A stretch of DNA of 64,000 bases from Thuidium tamariscinum (lineage: Eukaryota > Streptophyta > Bryopsida > Hypnales > Thuidiaceae): positions 7,504,501 through 7,568,500 of the forward strand of contig OX344758.2 in NCBI GenBank assembly GCA_947034885.2, in the 5' to 3' direction. Of this stretch, positions 11,694 to 23,336 are shown in pieces. Every line of letters begins with the position of its first letter. The stretch's first letter is position 1. The notes under the pieces are model-generated. The model ran no database searches and was not told the origin of the DNA. It saw only the letters and a list, made by a program, of their open reading frames with translations. Position numbers and translations under genes: made by a program.

Positions 11694-12276
11694 CACGGGG
11701 AGGACACTCCCCGTGTTTGGAGAACCCACGTGCGGCGAAAAAAGTAATACAAGTAATATACTTTAAAATTTATTTATTTATTCCAAAAGAAAATTATGAA
11801 TAGATTGTGCTACTTTAAAAGTTTATGTTTTGAATTATTGATATTTTTTTACGATAATAGTAATTAGTTATACATTTTTTAAAAAGAAGATACATTATAA
11901 AGCTGAAAATAACTTTCACACCCCTATATTACCTAAGAAAAAAAAATGAAAAAAATGAAAAAAAAATTCTATAGAATAGCTTTCTATTGAAAGTTTATTT
12001 TGAGTTGAATATTGATGCAATAGTCATCATCATGTGATCTCTATAAATATTTTAGTTGAAAAACATGTCATTTTAGTTCATTTTTCAACCCTTTCTAGAC
12101 AACACATCTTATGTTATTTGGAATTGAAATTTTTGGCAATAGAAACCTTTAGTCATTATCAAACAAAGTTCAAAATTGTAGGATGAAATTATAGTTCATT
12201 CCAAAGTATTACCTAGTCAAAGTTTTCTTCTGCTGCACGTGGGTTCCCCAAACATACAAGGAGTGTCGTCCCCGTG
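11694..12276. mobile_element. hAT-type MITE, 583 bp
   Basis: A perfect 8-bp duplication GATGTGTT (11686-11693 and 12277-12284) flanks terminal inverted repeats of about 45 bp. The left begins CACGGGGAGGACACTCC and continues to AACCCACGTGC; the right is the same sequence inverted with a few changes. An 8-bp duplication is diagnostic of hAT elements. The AT-rich interior carries no transposase. Confidence 0.85.
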
Positions 12277-12658
12277 GATGTGTTAGAAAAATTGTAATTT
12301 TAGAAGGGAAAAAAAATTCATTTGTTGTATTTAGAATATATTTGCCTCTAGAGCCTTAGATTTTTATAATGATTTCCTATAAGTGGCATAAGATAATAAA
12401 TATTATTAATGGACATGTCAATTTGCATTGAGACAAGCAAGTGGTGTTTTTTTGTAAGTCTATAACTCCCTCTTGTCATAGATGAAAGGTTACCCATGCC
12501 TCAAAATTTGGTGTGAAAGAACCATATGTTGAGAATGACTCAATTGTTTAAGCTTCTTGGACTTAGATGGTGAATTTTTCCCTTTGAAGTCTCTATTAGG
12601 AAGTAGGTTCTATAAAAATTAGTAGGTTTCATACCTCAAGAAATTCTTAGGTCCTTAA

Positions 12659-12960
12659 CCCTTAAAAGTTTTTTCACTATGTTTTTTCCAAAAATGCTCC
12701 AAAATTTTCATTTCTAATACAAGTAACAACTTAAAAAGCAAAAACAAAAAACATTTGTACTTATTCAACTCATAATTGTACTTATTAATAAAGAATTATG
12801 ATTTTTTATTTTGATTGTTTTTGGACACATCTAACCATATGATCTTTTAGTAAACTTATTTGAAAAGATGTCGAAAAATTTTCAAAAATTCCTATGATGT
12901 AGATTGCAAGATACAATGCCTCCCAAAACTGAATAAAAAATCTGAAATGTTTCCACTCAA
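12659..12960. mobile_element. Partial TTAA-family element (5' part)
   Basis: TTAA (12655-12658) is followed by CCCTTAAAAGTTTTTTC, then by sequence like the 48568 copy (CCAAAAATGCTCC and, later, GTAGATTGCAAGATA at about 12898). I could not find a matching right end before the next complete element at 14202. The rest, to 14197, is AT-rich and non-coding. Confidence 0.5.
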
Positions 12961-14201
12961 ACAACCATACCATGAGCATCAATGGACAAAGTCAAAAAGA
13001 ATATATAGAAAGTTGTAGTATACAACATATTACACATTATTATAGAAGTTTGAAGAAATATTAGTTGTGATTTGAAAGAAAATTAATTTCAAAGTTCGTC
13101 GTTTCTAAAACTCAGGTTTGTTGACTTTGAATTAGAATACTTTATTTTTTGTCAATCTTTTTTTAGAACTCAAAAAAAACTTCTTATGCCTTGGCAAGTT
13201 GGTGTACATCATTTCATATTGTTGTACGCAAAAATTGAAGGAAATTTACATTTTATAGTATTTAAAATATCAACAATTATACAAACATACTAATGGTGTT
13301 GGTTTTCACAATATTTGAAGGTTTTTTGGAATCAAGAATATGAAAATGTATCAAGCATTGTATGAAGACTATAGGTTGCAATATGGACCTTCGTTTCATC
13401 TTAATACCCTTACATTTGAAATATTTGTTAAATGAGACAATGCATTTAATTTATATTTCATAGCCACATAATTCATTTTTAGGTGCCATTTTTTCATATA
13501 AAGAATGGAGTTAATGATGCACATGTTTTTAAGAAAAATTTCAAAAAATTTCAATTGTCTTTGAAAATATCACCAAAAAATTGACAAAATGCCAAAAATT
13601 ACTCAAAACTTCATCAAATTATGTGGAAAAATCTAGGCTTTTTTGAGCAATATTGGCATATTTTATAAAATTCCTCATCTTGACTTCTAAAATTTGGCAT
13701 GTATGTGACTCCTATGACATAATATGCAATTATTGTCCAAAAAATACTACTTTCAATGCAAGTTGTGAAAGGTGTGAGGTATCATTGCAAGAGGTGTCAA
13801 AATTCTACTAACCCTATCCAATAAGTTCCAAAAAAACAAAATTTCTATTTATAAACCCTATTATCTTTGAAATTTGCACCCTCAAAAATCTTGAAATTTT
13901 TTCCACACATTCCAAATGTTTGATTTCAAGTTTTCCTTGTTTGGATTTCAAACAAATTTTGTTTTGTGCAAGAAATCATCAAAAAAAAGACTTGTATATT
14001 GTCAATTTACTAGACTTCTTTATAATGTAGAGTAATTAAAGGTAAACCCTTTTTTGATGATAAATTTTTTGCATAAGTATATCTATCAAGATGTAGCATT
14101 GAATAGTGTAGAGGCTCAATTATTTATAGGACAAAAAAATTTATTCTAAAAGGGTTTGAGGTTTGTTGGGAATGAAATATAGATTCATCTCTCACTCTTA
14201 A

Positions 14202-15128
14202 CCCCTAAAGGACCAACATGCCTTTTTTGGCAACATAGCGATTTTGGTTAGGTACGTGTGGCTAGATATTTCGATATTTTGGAACCGAACTTTAGTAGAA
14301 GGTGTGGATAAGGAGTATCTTCAAAGCCCAACAATTTTCGTGACTTTTGACTACATGGTTGAAAAGTTATCGCATAAAATGTTGTTTGTTTCTCAACTTG
14401 GGCAATTTGGGCAGATAAAAAACATCACTTTTTTGGGAAATAAAATTTTGAAATTGGTTTTATAGAACTATATATACATGGAAAGCTTTGAATCATTCCA
14501 TTTGGATTAATGAGTCAAAAGTTATGAAGAATTTTAGTTTGCGGGTAGTTATGGATTCTCTTCTCTAAAATAAACTTTGAAGTCCTTTATTTTACTCAAT
14601 TTTCAATATTTTTGAAAAAAATTTAAAAAATTGGGTGTAGGTTGTTTATTACAACATTTGAACCATTGGGATTAGTATTTTTCAATTCAATAAATAAATT
14701 GTTACCATTTTTGTATTTTGAATCATTCTCTACTTCTTTCTACTTACTATTTTTTTTTGTACATGTTGTACAATTTCAAATGATATGAAAATTTTCAAGC
14801 ATGTATCCAACTTGAATTGGAGAATGAATACAAAGAGTTGCAAACATTTTGGACATTTTTTCATACAAATGTGGCCTTCTGAAGTGCAGCTGCCCGAATT
14901 TTTGTAGTGGAAAAAAAATGATTTTTGTAACTTCAAACACTAATATCTTGCAATCTACATGGTGGAAATTTCTGAAGTTTTTTCTACATCTTCCCAAACT
15001 AGTGCAATAAAAGATCCTACGGTTACAAATGTCAGAAAATGTTGTTTTTTTCTGAAATTTGATAGTTGTCCTAGAAATGACAGTTTTGGAGCAGTTTTAG
15101 TGCAAACATAGTTGTGGTCCTTTAGGGG
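14202..15128. mobile_element. Complete TTAA-family TIR element, 927 bp
   Basis: TTAA at 14198-14201 and 15129-15132 flanks ends CCCCTAAAGGACCAAC (left) and CCCCTAAAGGACCACA (right, read inward). A TTAA duplication with a CCC-start TIR is the piggyBac pattern. The interior is homologous, in inverse orientation, to 48568-49521 and 4514-5290. The short open frames inside (such as 14244-14465) are not shared as proteins between copies. Confidence 0.8.
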
Positions 15129-15132
15129 TTAA

Positions 15133-16447
15133 CATAATAATTTTACAGTCCATGTAGTCAAATGGGTTGAATGTTTTCTATGCAATTCCATTTTAGTCCA
15201 TTACACTTTTGTATAGTTGAACTTCAAAGGAAAGTTTATATCTTCAATTTTGGCTAATGCACAATAAATTAGTAGTTTTTCACAATTTCTCTTGATTAAT
15301 ACCCCAAGTCGTATAGTGATTAATTCCTATATGTTCAAATTCTTCTCTACAATTGAAGATTTGGGAAAAATCATCACAAAGTACTATTTGGAAGAATGTT
15401 TTGGAATTGATACACAAATAAAAGATGTAGACTTTGAGTTTCAAATTCCATCTATATAGTTAGATTCACCAATGCCATCACCAATATTTTCTATAAATTT
15501 TGAATGGAAATTTCAAAAGTCCTTCAAAAATTCAATTTTTAAGAAAAATTCATTTTTGGAGTAAATTTTGTTGAAATGGATTTGAAATGATGTTCTCTTT
15601 ATATAGTGTTTTTTTGAGATTTTTGAGTTCCTTGAACCCATATCTTCATTTTTGCAAATCTACTTTTGAATTAGAGTCAATGCAATTTTGGATTGGTCAA
15701 TCTCTTGACATACTTCACATTTATAATTCTAGAAAAATTATGTATTTTAGTAAAACTAAATCTAATTGCTGGATAGAACAATAACTTGATAAAGTATCTC
15801 AACAAATTAGGAAGATTTTCATTCAAGCTATGAAGAAAAGGAAAAGTGATTTTAAATTTGTCCATCATCTAGAAATTGGATATTAGAGCACTTTAGCATT
15901 GAATATAACATAAGAAATAATCTCCTTTTTTTATTCAATATGCGTAGAGCACTTCCAAAATGAAGAACATTGTTTGATTAAAGTAATTGTTTAGTATTGA
16001 AGGTAATTTATGGGCATTCTCTATTTGGAGCCAACCAAATGATATGAAAAAATCTACGTACTCTAACTAGTTGAGAGCTTGAAATTGGTTTCAAGAGCTT
16101 TATACCAAAGCCCAAGCTCAAGTGCTTTCAAACTACTTCTTTGTTGAAAGAAAGAAAGAACTTCAAATGGTTCAAGACTGACTACCTTTTTGTTTTATTG
16201 TCCATTTAAAAAGTTGAAGTTGCAATTTGAGTGTAACTTGTATAGATTTGGACCCCAAGAAACTAATAAATACACAATTCATAGAAGATCTTTTTTTTTC
16301 CATTCAACCATCAAGATTGCATGCAAAATGAAATTTTGACACATCAACATATCTCTTTGTCTCTAATGATATGAAATGGTCATTGAAGGTATCAAAATAT
16401 GAAATAAACAATCTCATTAGATATAAGAAATGCTATAATTATACATC
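15133..16447. other. AT-rich intergenic stretch
   Basis: No gene, RNA or clear repeat is recognised between the TTAA element and the 3' end of the receptor kinase. Frames are short and not supported. Confidence 0.5.
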
Positions 16448-16453
16448 TTTATT
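16448..16453 (-). terminator. Candidate polyadenylation signal for the lectin receptor kinase
   Basis: TTTATT on the plus strand reads AATAAA on the minus strand, about 97 bp downstream of the TGA stop at 16550-16552. Position and sequence fit a plant near-upstream element, but no transcript evidence is available. Confidence 0.4.
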
Positions 16454-16549
16454 TAAATAGACCAAAACTTGGTCCTATGTAGAATTCTCCTCAATAAATT
16501 TGATTAGAGCTTGTTAGAAAGGAGGTCTACTAAACCTCAAATCAAGGGT

Positions 16550-18733
16550 TCAAGTTTGAGAAAATTCTAATGAATGGTAGAGTCCCAAAGGCTTACTAGC
16601 AGGTAGGAAAGGCATTGCAATGTTAGAGATGGCACATCCATTCTCTATGTCTCTTATTTGTTGCAATATTTTGTTCACTTGTCCCATAGATGGTCGGGCT
16701 TTTGGATTTGGAAGGCAACACAACAGGCCCAAACGAAGAAGATCTACAACCATAGTCATATAGACTTCAATATCTACATCCACAATTGTTGAGGTCCCCA
16801 TATCATTGTTGCCACTACTTGTGCTAGAGTTTGAAGGTAATAGAGGAAGTCTTGTTGCATTTGTGACCTCATTGTCTTGATGAGGTGCATGCCTTAAAGG
16901 TTGTAGAGTTTGAAGTAGCTTTGGATCTACTACCTTCAAAAGTGACCCGACTTCATGAGCTCGCCAAATAGAGTGTAATAAAACAAGGTCCTCTGGTTCT
17001 GATGCTTGCATATCCAAAGGATGCCTTCCACACACAACTTCAAGCACCAAAATGCCAAAACTAAAAACATCCAATTCCTTGGTTGCTTTGCCCGTGTATG
17101 GCAACTCGGGAGCCATGTATCCAAGAGTCCCCACAGCCAAAGTCGTTTTGTCCAACTTCTGGTGATCCATCAAGCGAGCGAGGCCAAAGTCTCCCAAATG
17201 CGCTTTGAAATCCGCATCCAACAACACATTGCTAGACTTGATATCTCGGTGCAAGACACAACTTGAGCAATCCTCATGCAAGTATTTTAAAGCAGAACCC
17301 ACCCCTTCAAGAATGGACTGCCGCATTTTCAAAGAGAGACATATTTCTTGACTGCCACTTGTGTGAAGCCACTCGTTGAGGCTTCCATTGGGCATGAATT
17401 CGTAAACCACGAGCAAGCGACCTTTCTCGTTGCACCAGCCTTGCAACTGCACCACGTTGCGGTGCCGAATTTGGCCGAGGCTGGCCACTTCGGCGTGAAA
17501 GAGAGACTCCGCCTGCTTGGGCTCCGAGAAACTGATGTGTTTCACGGCAACAAAATGGGTTCCACTCGGAGTTGCAAAAGATCCTTTGTAGACAGATCCC
17601 GATCCACCTTTGCCGAGCAAATGCTTTTCATCAAAGTTGTGGGTGGCTTTCCGGAGCTCTGCATACGAGAACACATGTGGACGTGCACTATGGCCCAGTG
17701 CAGTGTAGGAGTAACTTTTGGATGGACTCGCAAGTACTGAGATGGACCAGAGAATCACGACAGCAGCTGCCACGACCATTCCCAAAACTCCTGTGCTGAA
17801 GCCAAGCCACGTTCTGGCTTTCCAAACGAGGTTCGGGGTTTGAGAGGGAGGAACACTCAGCTCTGAAATCTCAGTACTAAAGAAGCTCCAGGACAAGAGC
17901 TCATGCGCTTCGACGCGGTGGACGTCGGAGCTTGCCCAAAACGAGAGGTACACATAGTCTCCAAACAGCTCTGCCAATGTGTAATTGGGAATGCGCAACT
18001 GAGGTTCCATTGGTTTCTTCACGTTGGGATTGGACCCATCAGCAAGCCTCACTTCTAGTATCTGGGATGAGCTATAGAAATCAATCCAAGCAGTGAAGAT
18101 TTTGCCGTCGTAGAAATACGAACAGTAGGTTTTGTTGCCACAGAGGTTGTGAGTGTATGCTCCGATGTCATACTCGTAGTCCAGAGTTTTTGCGACCCTG
18201 ATGTAGCAGTTGCTGGGATCTTCGGAATGAGGGTTGTACTTCCCCATGCTAAAAGCAATAACGAAGCCTGGACGAGTGTATCTATGGTTTGGGTCACTTG
18301 GATGGGTAGGACTAATACACGCACCAGAGCGTCCTATTTCGGATATGAAGCCTTGCAGCTTAGCAAGCATTGTGTCTCTGACAAAAACGAAGGTCATTGA
18401 ATTCTCCTCCTTGTCCCTGGGAGATCTGCTGTTGTCCTCAGGTGAGTCCAGAGTGTCGAATGTGAAGGAGAATGAGGTGCTGAACGAAGTAAATCTCCCA
18501 GTTGCTACATCCCGAATGGCTGCCTTCTTGCCATACACTAGCGCTCCGCAAGTCCCTCGTGACTGTGTGGCGCGCCTGTTGACGACGTAAGTACGATTGG
18601 CGCCATTGTGTGCAGCATCTCCGAGAGTTATGAAGGTATCATCCTTGGTGGGGAAGGAATGGAAGTCGAGTCGCGTGTTTTCGCTGGCAACTGATCGAAG
18701 AAACAGAAAGAGGAGAAAACAGGTGAGGTTCAT
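16550..18733 (-). CDS. L-type lectin-domain receptor-like kinase (727 aa)
   Basis: A single-exon membrane receptor kinase, probably at the plasma membrane. Residues 1-17 are a signal peptide. About 20-286 is a legume-lectin-like ectodomain ending in LSWSFFS (280-286). About 309-334 is one transmembrane helix. The kinase runs from about 370 to 695 with loop GKGGSGSVYKG (374-384), Lys398, Glu415, HRDIKSSN (495-502, catalytic Asp497), DFG (515-517) and APE (541-543). It is an RD kinase with all catalytic residues, so probably active. The family senses extracellular signals in defence and development; the ligand is unknown here. Two features are odd. The lectin metal-site acidic residues look replaced (Ala160, Ser162). 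A roughly 45-residue Ser/Asn-rich insert (about 608-653) splits the C-lobe before LGLLCCLPNPKARPSM. Met1 leads directly into the signal peptide, which supports this start. Confidence 0.93.
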   Translation of the reverse strand: MNLTCFLLFLFLRSVASENTRLDFHSFPTKDDTFITLGDAAHNGANRTYVVNRRATQSRGTCGALVYGKKAAIRDVATGRFTSFSTSFSFTFDTLDSPEDNSRSPRDKEENSMTFVFVRDTMLAKLQGFISEIGRSGACISPTHPSDPNHRYTRPGFVIAFSMGKYNPHSEDPSNCYIRVAKTLDYEYDIGAYTHNLCGNKTYCSYFYDGKIFTAWIDFYSSSQILEVRLADGSNPNVKKPMEPQLRIPNYTLAELFGDYVYLSFWASSDVHRVEAHELLSWSFFSTEISELSVPPSQTPNLVWKARTWLGFSTGVLGMVVAAAVVILWSISVLASPSKSYSYTALGHSARPHVFSYAELRKATHNFDEKHLLGKGGSGSVYKGSFATPSGTHFVAVKHISFSEPKQAESLFHAEVASLGQIRHRNVVQLQGWCNEKGRLLVVYEFMPNGSLNEWLHTSGSQEICLSLKMRQSILEGVGSALKYLHEDCSSCVLHRDIKSSNVLLDADFKAHLGDFGLARLMDHQKLDKTTLAVGTLGYMAPELPYTGKATKELDVFSFGILVLEVVCGRHPLDMQASEPEDLVLLHSIWRAHEVGSLLKVVDPKLLQTLQPLRHAPHQDNEVTNATRLPLLPSNSSTSSGNNDMGTSTIVDVDIEVYMTMVVDLLRLGLLCCLPNPKARPSMGQVNKILQQIRDIENGCAISNIAMPFLPASKPLGLYHSLEFSQT

Positions 18734-20050
18734 TCTGTGCTAACCTGCTCTGCAACCCAAATGCACACTTGAACACAATTTAGATAGAAATCTGAGTCTG
18801 CTGAAGTAGTGGTCGGATCCATTCAAGGACTTGTACGTCGCAGGAAAATAGTTCGGCCCTCTCTGCCAATCTGGAAAGACGCGCCCATCGCCTCGTTCCA
18901 GCTTCAGCTCCAGCAAGCAAAATCCTTCATCACTTCAGTGGCCGCAACAAAAGAAATCTGAAATTCCTATCCTTGTTGTAGAGCTAGATGCACCTCTCAC
19001 GCAGCATTCGTCACAGCAGCTCATATCCGAATTCCAGGCAGACGCAAGGGATCCACGATGCTTTGATCGATCCTCTCTCATCCCTCTTGGAAAACATCGA
19101 GAATTCTGAAACACGAAGCTCCCAACGTAACGGCAGTCAAGCTGCAAATCCTTCGTGTTTCGAACAAAACATTCTTCACAGCATCTCACCTCCGAATTCA
19201 AGGACGAATCAAGGTAACCTCGCTTTCTTGATCGATCGTCTCACATCCTTCTTTGGACACCCTCTAAAATTTTGAGAAACGAAACTCCTAACGGCAATCA
19301 AGCTCATCACGACAACCAAGCTCTTCAATAGCATGGCTTTCTTGCAGTATTTTGCACACAGATTCTAGTGCGTAAACTAAGTATTTCGTGACATATTGGA
19401 GCACACTATTCGATTTGAAGCATATTGATGAAATCGAATGCACATCCTTTCTTTTCTACATTGCCGGATGAACAGGAAGATGGCGCGCTCATAAGAATGT
19501 TCTGAACTTGGAAGGATGGCCAAACTCGGTACTTCAATTCTGGCTGCCTAACCTTCAGTGTCACAGAAATTCAATTTTGCAAAGAAGCTCCTCGTTACAC
19601 ATTAGAGAAAATTTGGACTCTCCACAGGGCTGTCTAACTTTGACAAACCAGTCTATAGAATATGCGGTTCAGCTTATGTGCATATCTTCACTGGCAAGCA
19701 GTAATATCTCAGTTTCTTACAGCTTTCATCCAATTAAACTCAAGTTCGTATTTCAAGGCTCTGACATTTGACTGCACTATTGAGCACATGACACTTGTGC
19801 ATCACAGGTATAGAGGAAAAATTCTTCCTCATGCTAAATAAATGTAATCTGGGGTCCCTTCCGCCACTTCTTAGCGGCCTTGTTGAGAGTCCAGATTTTC
19901 TCTAATGTGAATGAAGAGCAAAGCTTTCAGAGGTTTCATGGATCCATGGCGTCCGGACACATACAAACTTCATACAGTTCACGGTGAACAAACACTGCGA
20001 GCTAGCTTATGAGAGTCTCGGTCCCTGTGGCAGTGACTCGTGTTTCGAGT
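18734..20050 (-). promoter_or_regulatory. Upstream/leader region of the receptor kinase
   Basis: This stretch is clearly less AT-rich than the flanks, as expected for the promoter and 5' leader of the minus-strand kinase gene. I see no convincing TATA box. Two direct repeats lie inside (19005-19140 and about 19170-19312), and on the minus strand they form an 88-codon frame (19201 down to 18935). Start site and any leader intron are unknown. Confidence 0.45.
19005..19312. repeat. Diverged tandem duplication upstream of the kinase gene
   Basis: Two units about 165 bp apart share the blocks CATTC-TCACAGCA-CTCA, CCGAATTC, TTGATCGATC, CTCACATCC and AACGGCA-TCAAGCT. On the minus strand each unit contains a CC-[DE]-EC-[FC]-VR stretch. 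It may be an old duplication of leader or promoter sequence. Confidence 0.65.
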
Positions 20051-21330
20051 GTTGACTAACATATAAACTTCCTTACTTTTTGCTTCTGTGAAATGAAGAA
20101 CTCTATTTGTCTCATTTTTGCTAATATTTGGCGCACATATGTATTAGATAACCTTCAAGCCGCTATTGCGGCTCAAAGGTTATCGGACATAACTGGTTGT
20201 TCACTTTTCAATCACAACTTTTGATCTTCATGATTCAAGGGTGTAGGAAGCAAGTTGAAAGGTGAGAAGGTTATAAGTTACAACTTTTGATGGCGATGGC
20301 TATGGGTAGCCTATAGCATAGAGCCATGTTAGCATTGAAAAGTCAACAATCGGTTATATTCAACATTTTGGAAAACCATTGATAACTTCTTTACATGGCA
20401 TTTAAATGAAGCAATGATGTGCATTGCAATCCTCTATCACTCACAAGTAAAAGTTAATGAATGTAATTATATTCATGCAATATAAATTATGCTTTGTTGC
20501 AAATTTTGACTATTATAAGTGCACTGACACACCTTAGCCAAAGGAACCAATAGTCATCAATTTGAGATGAAATTTAACTTGACATATTGGTCATATAATG
20601 GCAAGGTTCTCTTACAATTCATTACATAGATCCTAGTTTATGAACCAATTTCATTACCAATTTTTTAAGGTCAAACATCTTTTTTTATCTCTATTTCACT
20701 TTTAGATCATATTTCCATTTCAATGTGAAATTTTTGTTTTTTGAGTCTATGTATTACCTATCAATGTAAGACATCTTTGTTAATTTCATAATAGTTATTT
20801 TTGAAACTAATGAATGAAAATAGATTGCTAAATATAAATGAAGAATCAATTAATATGAGAATTTTCTAAGAGATAAAAGTAGCCATTGAAGAATAGTGTT
20901 AAATAAAATTCAAAATAATTTTTTTTCTTTCAACATCCAACAAAACTTTCATAATGTATTGAATTCAAATCATCATTACAAAGACAAATTTAGCCTTTCT
21001 AAAATTGATTGATAATCTTTTGATTATACACACATTTGAATATATATTGTATTTATATATTTTTTAGAAATTTAATAGAGGAATCAAATTATTGTGATTT
21101 TTAAAAGTATGATATTAAGGATGATATGAACATTTATGTGTCTATATATCTCTCTGTAAATAAAGCATATACTAGAATAATTTCAGATTTTGAACAGAAA
21201 TGAAGGTTAGAATGACATACATTACTTTGTCAATAATGTGAACTTGGAAATTTATTTTAAAGAAGAAAACAAGAATGACATACATACAATTTTATGGTAT
21301 ATGAATTTTTAAGGTAGGAGGTCTATGAAG
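20051..21330. other. AT-rich intergenic stretch
   Basis: Nothing with coding support or recognisable ends. A small inverted motif AACCTTCAAGCCGC...GCGGCTCAAAGGTT lies at about 20151-20180. Confidence 0.45.
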
Positions 21331-21600
21331 TGCCCATTTTAGAGCTAAAACTTGAATTTGGAGAGGTGAAATTTCTAGAAATAAAATTACCTAAAAGACA
21401 AATGGAATTGGTATGTAACACAAATCATTTCATATATTTTGGAGCTTTGTGGAATTAGTTATGAATTGTAGAAGCTGAAATGGCATAGGGCTTTGAAATT
21501 GCCCATCTCCTCACATCTATATTATCTATACATTACTTGTGTGACAAAAAAAGGAAGATATGTACAAACATTGTACATTTGAAGGGATGGGTGATTTTAG
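21331..21600 (+). repeat. Dispersed repeat D, copy 1
   Basis: The blocks AGAGCTAAAAC, GTGGAATTAGTTATGAATT and GGCATAGGGCTTTGAAA, followed by a TGTACA-rich tail, are shared in the same order with 46861-47140 and 62940-63245. No termini were found. Possibly a short retroelement or MITE remnant. Confidence 0.6.
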
Positions 21601-21636
21601 AGCCTAAACACTTTAGAACTTTGGATCTTACCTTAA

Positions 21637-21883
21637 CCCCTCAACATTCTAATCTTTACAGCATATTTGAAACACTCTCTAAGTCCCTTTTCTCTATAGT
21701 AATTTGCAATAATGTTGGTGCTTGCCTCCCATTTCACCGTTGATTTGCATAACATTGATTTTTGTCAATTATCACCTCACTTTACCATCCCAATCTTCAC
21801 ATTATAACAAACCAAAGGGGTTGAGTTTTTTGGACGGTGATAAGAGGAACGGTGTTTTTTGTGTTGTTAGGGCGTTGAGTAGG
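21637..21883. mobile_element. Short TTAA-flanked element, 247 bp
   Basis: TTAA occurs at 21633-21636 and at 21884-21887. The inner ends read CCCCTCAACATTC and, inverted, CCTACTCAACGCC. The ends resemble but do not equal those of the 0.9-kb TTAA family, so membership is tentative. Confidence 0.4.
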
Positions 21884-22899
21884 TTAACCCCTCATTTCAC
21901 AAGGGGACCAAAAGTGTCTTCATAAAGTCTAGAAGTCCAATTCAAAGTGTGTAATTTTGCATCTGATTACTAAATCCAATAAAATTTGTTGAAAAATGTA
22001 CTTTTTTCTCCTCATTTGGGTGGTAAATTTTTTAGAACAATCCAAGATGTACTAATTTTTTGGAAGCCCTTAAATGTTTATGGGTTCAACTTGAATGCAT
22101 CAAGCTTCAATTTGATGGCTACAACTTTGGGGGCTTATAACTTGAACTTTATCCAATGTTTGTTTTTTAAAATTTATTATTTTTTGTTCTCCATAAAGTG
22201 TAGTTATTGTGGTAAAATTTTCATGTGAGTTCAAGTCATATTGAATATTTGGGATCAATTCAAAGTTCAAAATCCAGACATTTGTGGATTAAAGTGAACT
22301 TTGGTGGCTTATTTCTTCATTTTACAAGGTCCATTTTCAATTAAAAAAAAGTTTAGATAAGTTGTGTGTACTAGTCTAGTTTGTGTTGTTAGAATTTCAT
22401 ATTAGTCCAAGATATTATGAGTGACTCAAAAGCATTTTAGTAGAAGGAGGTTCAACCCTATATGTGTTTTTTACAACTTTTTTGGCATTTCAAAGTCATT
22501 TTGTAGACACAATGAGTTAGTTGAATGATATTTTCTTCCACCAATGTATTTATATGTTGGTTTTGAAGCATTTGGTAGCTTAAAATTTGAGTTACTAAGT
22601 GTAGACATTGAAATTCAACTCCAAATGTGTTTCTCCAAAAATTTTAACATCCTTTTTCTACACTAAGGTATTAGAATCTTGCAATTTATGTAGCCAAATG
22701 ACTCCTAATTTGATTCGCATCATTTACAACATACACACTACAAGATTGTATAATTGAGGTTTTTGTACCTTAATGACATTTTGGACTACAATACTTTAAA
22801 GCAATGATGGTTTTATACTAAGAAAAGCCTTGTATGAGAGAAAATCTAGACCCTGTAGAGGGCCGTTTCAATTTCAAGGAATGAGTAATTACAGTTAAA

Positions 22900-22960
22900 T
22901 AAATAAAAATTAATTAATTAATTAATCATTAATCATTAATCATTAATAATTATATATATA
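22900..22960. repeat. AATT / ATTAATC simple repeat
   Basis: Tandem AATT and then TAATCAT units, followed by TATATATA. Simple low-complexity DNA. The surrounding 21960-23336 holds no supported gene. Confidence 0.8.
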
Positions 22961-23336
22961 AACAAATATTTGTTTAATTGGAAATTTGAGAAGACACATG
23001 AGCTGACTGCTCACTTTACAGATTCGTTGACTGCCAGTTTGGGTTGATTTTGTTGTAATTGCACATTTTCATGCATCCATTAGACCCACACTTGGGCTGA
23101 AATTTTCTCTCATGGGCCTTAAGATTTTAGCACATGGTCATGAGCTTCCAATTGCTATAACTCATTGAAGGGTTTTTTTCCTTTCAAATTTTCAAATTCA
23201 GTTTGAAACATAACTTACAAGGCTTCATTTTTAAAGTTTTGAATCTATTTTTTTTAAAATGATGCTTTGAAAGAGTTACAACCCATCCACTTTGAACAAG
23301 GTAAGTTACATCTGCCCACTTTGAGATGTGGAAACC

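Noticed and set aside
17006-18590. Open frames antisense to the receptor kinase
   Set aside because: Shadows of the real coding strand; no independent motifs or signals.
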